From: Mimachlamys varia
Taxonomy: Eukaryota > Mollusca > Bivalvia > Pectinida > Pectinidae
Direction of reading: 5' to 3'
Length of the DNA: 64,000 bases
Assembly (NCBI GenBank): GCA_947623455.1
Contig: OX392527.1
Location: forward strand, 9,668,001 to 9,732,000
Positions 59,279 to 64,000 of this stretch are shown in pieces. Positions within the stretch are counted from its first letter, which is position 1. The number at the start of each line of letters is the position of its first letter. A program made the translations under genes and the position numbers. The notes beneath the pieces are model-generated. The model ran no database searches and had not been told where the DNA came from. It saw only the letters and a program-made list of their open reading frames with translations.

Positions 59279-59291
59279 TGACCTTTGACCC
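59279..59291. promoter_or_regulatory. DR1-type nuclear receptor site
   Basis: TGACCTTTGACCC is, on the other strand, GGGTCA-A-AGGTCA, an almost ideal direct repeat with one-base spacing as bound by HNF4/RXR/COUP-TF receptors. It lies 38 bp outside the transposon. No gene is visible nearby, so chance is possible. Confidence 0.3.
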
Positions 59292-59867
59292 ATGTCATTT
59301 TTCCCCTCCCGCTCCAGAAAAGCTTGAATTGCTACCAATCGTAAGATATCTCAACTATTTGAAAGCCTTAACCTAACAAGAAATGATGTTCCCATGATAT
59401 TGTTAATAATTATGATGACTTTAATAATACATATGCGATTTGTAATAAAGAAATCAGTTTTTCACTCCCATGGCTCATTTAAATATTACGTCTCTGCTCA
59501 TGACCTGACCTCTCGTGTATACATTCGTACTATACCTCTCTGTGCTTTACACTGGTATACGGATCGTGGAATGAACTTTGCTGTTAAACTTTGATTATAT
59601 AATCGCGCCATAGCCAAATAGCCTGATTTTGATTCCAATGATATATTACCTTATACATGTGCATAAACCAAAATGCTTGAGTAAGTTGTCGGTCGGAAGT
59701 ATTAATACGTAACTACAGTGAAAATCCGCCCTCTGGATATGATAACGTTATTTACGAGTTATTTCCCCTGATTGTCACTAACGTTGTGATATGGTATATA
59801 CGTGTATACTGAATGCACAAGCTTGATCGATTTTCTTACTTATTATTGTACTGAGTATACAATTTTT
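59292..59867. other. AT-rich spacer, nothing recognised
   Basis: A 66-codon plus ORF (59394-59594) has no recognised motif. No RNA gene or repeat is evident. Confidence 0.4.
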
Positions 59868-60170
59868 AATGAGACATTATCAGAACCTGCATAATTAATG
59901 TACATATGAATTGGCAAAACACTTGATTTATTGAAAATAACACTTATACTTTTCTATGGCGAGCAAAAGCTCGTGGTTTTATAATTACGTCCTCTAGATC
60001 TGTGCTTCACATATCACTATACATTGTAGGTTCACATTTTTGTTTTAACGAAACCTTATCAGAACCTGTAAAGTGTACATAGTATATTGACTCAATATAA
60101 GTTATTTAGTAGAAATAACACTTATATTATTTCTCTGGTGTGCAAAAACCTCTATGGTGTAAATTTCCGT
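59868..60170. repeat. About 180-bp diverged tandem duplication
   Basis: CATTATCAGAACCTG near 59874 and CCTTATCAGAACCTG near 60054, then AAATAACACTTATA in both with TCTATGGCGAGCAAAAGCTC against TCTCTGGTGTGCAAAAACCTC. Two copies offset by 180 bp. No ORF. Confidence 0.65.
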
Positions 60171-60559
60171 TATTATGTGTGGCCATAGATAGGTCACAGA
60201 CAACATACATGTAATTTCCCCTGCTTTGTATATATATGAACTTGATAATTGATAATCAGGCATAGAGCTGTAAGTGAATATGACATGTTTGCATACCATT
60301 ACTTTTCTCCAGCTTGGTAGAGATATTGTAATAGGCCGTCGTTCGATCTTTTGGAACAATAATTTGACTGTTTACTGTGATATTTTATGACAAATTGGAT
60401 AGTTCGAACTATCATTTGTAACGAGAGATACATGTTTGTTTGCGAATCCTTTTATTTTTTATCTAATATCCATTTTGCTAACTACCAGGAGCGTATATTT
60501 CAATGATTCATTCACCTTCCTCCGAACGATAATGTTAACCTGAAGTTGTTTTTATTGTG

Positions 60560-61130
60560 TTAAAAACTTCTCAGTCAGTTTCTCAAATTGCACATGTAGG
60601 TTTCACATTGTGCTTAGTTATGCCCGTTTGATATCATACTGATCAGTAAAAACAAAATTGGCGGAAATGCTGCCATCTTTGATTTAGGCATTGAAATTGA
60701 CAACTACTAGAAGGATCTTTCTAATATTTCATTTGTAGGTTCCCTTGTTCCCTACTGTTGTGCGCTTTTGATTTTGTAACTGATCAGAAAAACAAAATGG
60801 CTGAAAAGCAGCCATCTTGGACTTTGACATTGAAATCACTATTTCTTAGAGAAGTAATGGATGGATATTTCTCAAATTCCATAAGTAGTTTCACTTTCGT
60901 GCCTAGTTGTGCCCGTTGAGAGATTTTGAGACTGATCAGATAAACAAAATGTCTGACAGATTGCCATCCTGAATTTTGATAATTAGGGTTAGAGATGTAA
61001 GTGAAGTGGATCTTTCTCAAACTTCATATGTAGGTTCCTCTTGGTCCTTATAGTTGTGCTATTTTGCTTTTAGGGCCGATCAGAAAAACAAAATGGCCGA
61101 CGGACGGCCATCTTGAAGTTTTAGCTCATA
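60560..61130. repeat. 141-152-bp tandem repeat, four copies
   Basis: Each copy contains CTGATCAG or GATCAG, then AAAAACAAAATGGC and a CCATCTTG segment, ATTTTGA/ACTTTGA, CTTTCTCAAA, ATATGTAGGTT and a TTGTGC phrase. The GATCAG sites fall at about 60641, 60782, 60934 and 61078. The last copy has ATGGCCG-ACGG-ACGGCCAT, a 7-bp stem with 5-bp loop region; earlier copies keep weaker versions (ATGGCTGAAAAGCAGCCAT). I recall similar ACAAAATGGCCGAC repeats as common in bivalve genomes, with low certainty. Confidence 0.8.
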
Positions 61131-62501
61131 GTCTATTATTTTCAATTAATAATGCCTTTTCTTAAGAAGAAAAAAGGGAAAAGATCCCACTTTTTATTTT
61201 GTGTCTAACACACTTATACCGTTTATTGAGGTGCATATATACAAATAAACACATTCGCTTCCGTGTAAATGGATCAATGTTCATTTGTAATAAAAATTGA
61301 TGTTTTAGTTAAATTATTAAAGCACTGCACTTAATTGTACATGTAGCTTGAAATACAACTCGTCAATCTAAACAACCTGCGTGTTATTGGGTTTACTCTA
61401 AATACTTACTTAATCCCTATTCTGAAACTTTCTGATATCGAAACATAGTAACCCATACAACAAAAACACTTCAATAGCTGTCGAAATATACATACTATTG
61501 TTTGAAGTTTTAGCGTTTCAGTACTTTCAGTACTTTGATTATTATCTTTTGCAGTATTCTGCAAACGTGCACGCGTTTTTAGGCATATAACACAAAATAT
61601 CAGAAAACCAACAAACGTACCAAAATATGGTTGAAATTATCGATTATCCATCAAAAAATGTACTTTGTGGTCTATTTTGGTCATGTATTTTGCAGTATTT
61701 AGTAAAATAACTTGTTTTGGTATAAGCACCTCCGCCATATTGAATTGTCCTGTACTTAGTCCTTAAAAGTGTTCGTTCGTCCTGATATAAATTATCATTG
61801 TTTACGTTGTACTGATAACAGCCGTCAGATCCTGTGAAAGCACCTACTTGACTGTTCTTTATCCGTTTTTACACCTATCCTATGTTACTGCTGCTTTTCT
61901 TACGTCATCGTTATCATTGTTAAATATGTTTTGTGAACATTTACCTTCGTGAACATTTACCTTCCGAATACAGTTTTCAATTCTTATCTTTACCTTGACA
62001 AAGGCACAAAGTGCAAAAGTCTGCACCATATCTAAACACTTATCGTAGAAATGCACCAGGTCCCTACTAAATATCATCATCAGTGTAAAACATGTTAAAT
62101 CAGGAAATGAAAAAAAAAATGTTCTCATAATGTTACTTTTTTTTAAGGAAAAGAAAAATCAAGTCTGTAAAGAGAACATTTTTTCGTGCATATAGAAGAA
62201 TTTAAAAGAGAAAAATCCATCTTTTCAAAGGTAGGCCTACTTAGTTTTTTATGCACATTAGCTAAATGTGACGGTTGATGCAAGGTATTGAGACAGGGAG
62301 ATTGTTCCGAAAGCTGATACAAATAACGTGGAAAATTAACTGTAAAAGCCTTAATTAAGGTCCAAATAGAACTATGTCTGTTTGTTGGGCAAACACATCC
62401 ATTAAGTTCATGTATAGATATAGTGCGACAGTATAACAATATGACGTGCAGGGGTCGCATTTCGGTCTGATCCTGAACACTCAGAACAATATCACACGCA
62501 A
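61131..62501. other. AT-rich spacer, nothing recognised
   Basis: Two minus ORFs (62128-61880, 82 codons; 62460-62143, 105 codons) lack recognised motifs, are low-information AT-rich frames and are not supported. GTGAACATTTACCTTC is repeated in tandem near 61933-61966. Confidence 0.4.
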
Positions 62502-64000
62502 TTAGGCTTACTTTGTTTAATTAACATTCCATATGCCTACTTTGTTGATTTCACTACTACTATAGGCCTACTTTGTTGATTTCACTACTACTATAGGCTT
62601 ACTTTGTTGATTTCACTATTATTATAGGCCTACTTTGTTAATTTCACTATTATTATAGGCCTACTTTGTTAATTTCACTATTATTATAGGCCTATTTGAC
62701 TTCACTACTACTATAGGCCTACTTTGTTAATTTCACTATTATTATAGGCCTACTTTGTTAATTTCACTATTATTATAGGCCTACTTTGTTAATTTCACTA
62801 TTATTATAGGCCTACTTGACTTCACTACTACTATAGGCCTACTTTGTTAATTTCACTATTATTATAGGCCTACTTTGTTAATTTCACTATTATTATAGGC
62901 CTACTTTGTTAATTTCACTATTATTATAGGCCTACTTGACTTCACTACTACTATAGGCCTACTTTGTTAATTTCACTATTATTATAGGCCTACTTGACTT
63001 CACTACTACTATAGGCCTACTTTGTTGATTTCACTACTACTATAGGCTTACTTTGTTAATTTCACTATTATTATAGGCCTACTTTGTTAATTTCACTATT
63101 ATTATAGGCCTACTTTGTTAATTTCACTATTATTATAGGCCTATTTGACTTCACTACTACTATAGGCCTACTTTGTTAATTTCACTATTATTATAGGCCT
63201 ACTTTGTTAATTTCACTACTATTATAGGCCTACTTTGTTAATTTCACTATTATTATAGGCCTACTTTGTTAATTTCACTATTATTATAGGCCTACTTGAC
63301 TTCACTACTACTATAGGCCTACTTTGTTAATTTCACTATTATTATAGGCCTACTTGACTTCACTACTACTATAGGCCTACTTTGTTAATTTCACTATTAT
63401 TATAGGCCTACTTTGTTAATTTCACTACTACTATAGGCCTACTTGACTTCACTACTACTATAGGCCTACTTTGTTAATTTCACTATTATTATAGGCCTAC
63501 TTTGTTGATTTCACTACTACTATAGGCCTACTTTGTTGATTTCACTACTACTATAGGCCTACTTTGTTAATTTCACTATTATTATAGGCCTACTTGACTT
63601 CACTACTACTATAGGCCTACTTTGTTGATTTCACTACTACTATAGGCCTACTTGACTTCACTACTACTATAGGCCTACTTTGTTGATTTCACTACTACTA
63701 TAGGCCTACTTTGTTGATTTCACTACTACTATAGGCTTACTTTGTTAATTTCACTATTATTATAGGCCTACTTGACTTCACTACTACTATAGGCCTACTT
63801 TGTTAATTTCACTATTATTATAGGCCTACTTGACTTCACTACTACTATAGGCCTATTTTGTTAATTTCACTATTATTATAGGCCTGCTTTGCTGATTTCA
63901 CTTCTACTATAGGCCTATTTTGTAGATTTCACTATTATTATAGGCCTGCTTTGTTGATTTCACTACTACATGTACTATAGGCCTATTTTGTAGATTTCAC
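62502..64000. repeat. 31/27-bp minisatellite array, runs off window
   Basis: About 49 copies and continuing past the right edge. The 31-bp unit is TATAGGCCTACTTTGTT with AATTTCACTATTA; the short unit is 27 bp with TACTTGACTTCACTACTAC. Variants are linked: GTTAATT goes with TATTATTA, while GTTGATT and the short GACTT form go with CTACTACTA. The array contains AGGCCT palindromes in nearly every unit. Confidence 0.95.

Noticed and set aside
61880..62460. 82- and 105-codon minus ORFs
   Set aside because: No motif, poor sequence complexity and no splice or promoter context.

Overview
This window looks like animal genomic DNA, most likely from a marine mollusc and probably a bivalve. The evidence is the absence of bacterial-style gene packing and the presence of LINE, DIRS-like and Penelope-like retroelement remnants, a DDE transposase relic and several foldback elements. 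The species assignment is inference only. There is no operon and no CRISPR array. By my unit counts about 38 kb of the 64 kb (about 60%) is tandem repeat, in nine unrelated arrays with unit lengths of 29/27, 42, 20, 45, 48/49, 34, about 58, 31 and 31/27 bp.

Layout. 1-1702: 29/27-bp array. 1709-1862: small foldback element. 1880-3430: tandem duplication of a promoter-like unit, one copy carrying a 49-codon basic ORF. 3429-6612: 5'-truncated minus-strand LINE whose endonuclease-RT frame is broken at two homopolymers. 6613-7756 (42 bp) and 7757-12065 (20 bp): two arrays that abut each other and the LINE. 12916-14680: 45-bp array. 16073-19890: 48/49-bp array. 19985-21672: decayed DIRS-like element (RT, RNase H, start of a tyrosine recombinase). 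21915-23150: Penelope-like RT relic, interrupted by a 191-bp foldback element with a CAG target duplication. 23215-23379: another long palindrome. 23778-24410 (34 bp) and 24861-25686 (58 bp): two arrays. 25697-26258: foldback element of a dispersed family. 27091-27276: a small minus-strand ORF with two copies of a DNHxNQxNPN motif, the best candidate for a host gene. 28555-29340: decayed LINE 3' end. 31918-54663: a 22.7-kb 31-bp satellite with multi-kilobase higher-order duplications. 54683-54965: second copy of the foldback family. 55165-55237: tRNA-like SINE head. 55355-55798: orphan open frame. 55860-56850: second Penelope-like copy. 57039-59241: Harbinger-like transposon with a broken transposase and palindromic terminal inverted repeats. 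59868-60170 and 60560-61130: short tandem duplications. 62502-64000: 31/27-bp array running off the window.

The window gives no evidence of a pathway. It records repeated array expansion, transposon insertion and decay. Long ORFs inside the arrays arise because the repeat units lack stop codons in the relevant frames and should not be annotated as proteins. The most useful leads are the small DNHxNQxNPN gene with a possible distal 5' exon, the size and nested structure of the 31-bp satellite, the empty-site evidence that defines a foldback insertion, and the Harbinger-like element with self-palindromic ends.
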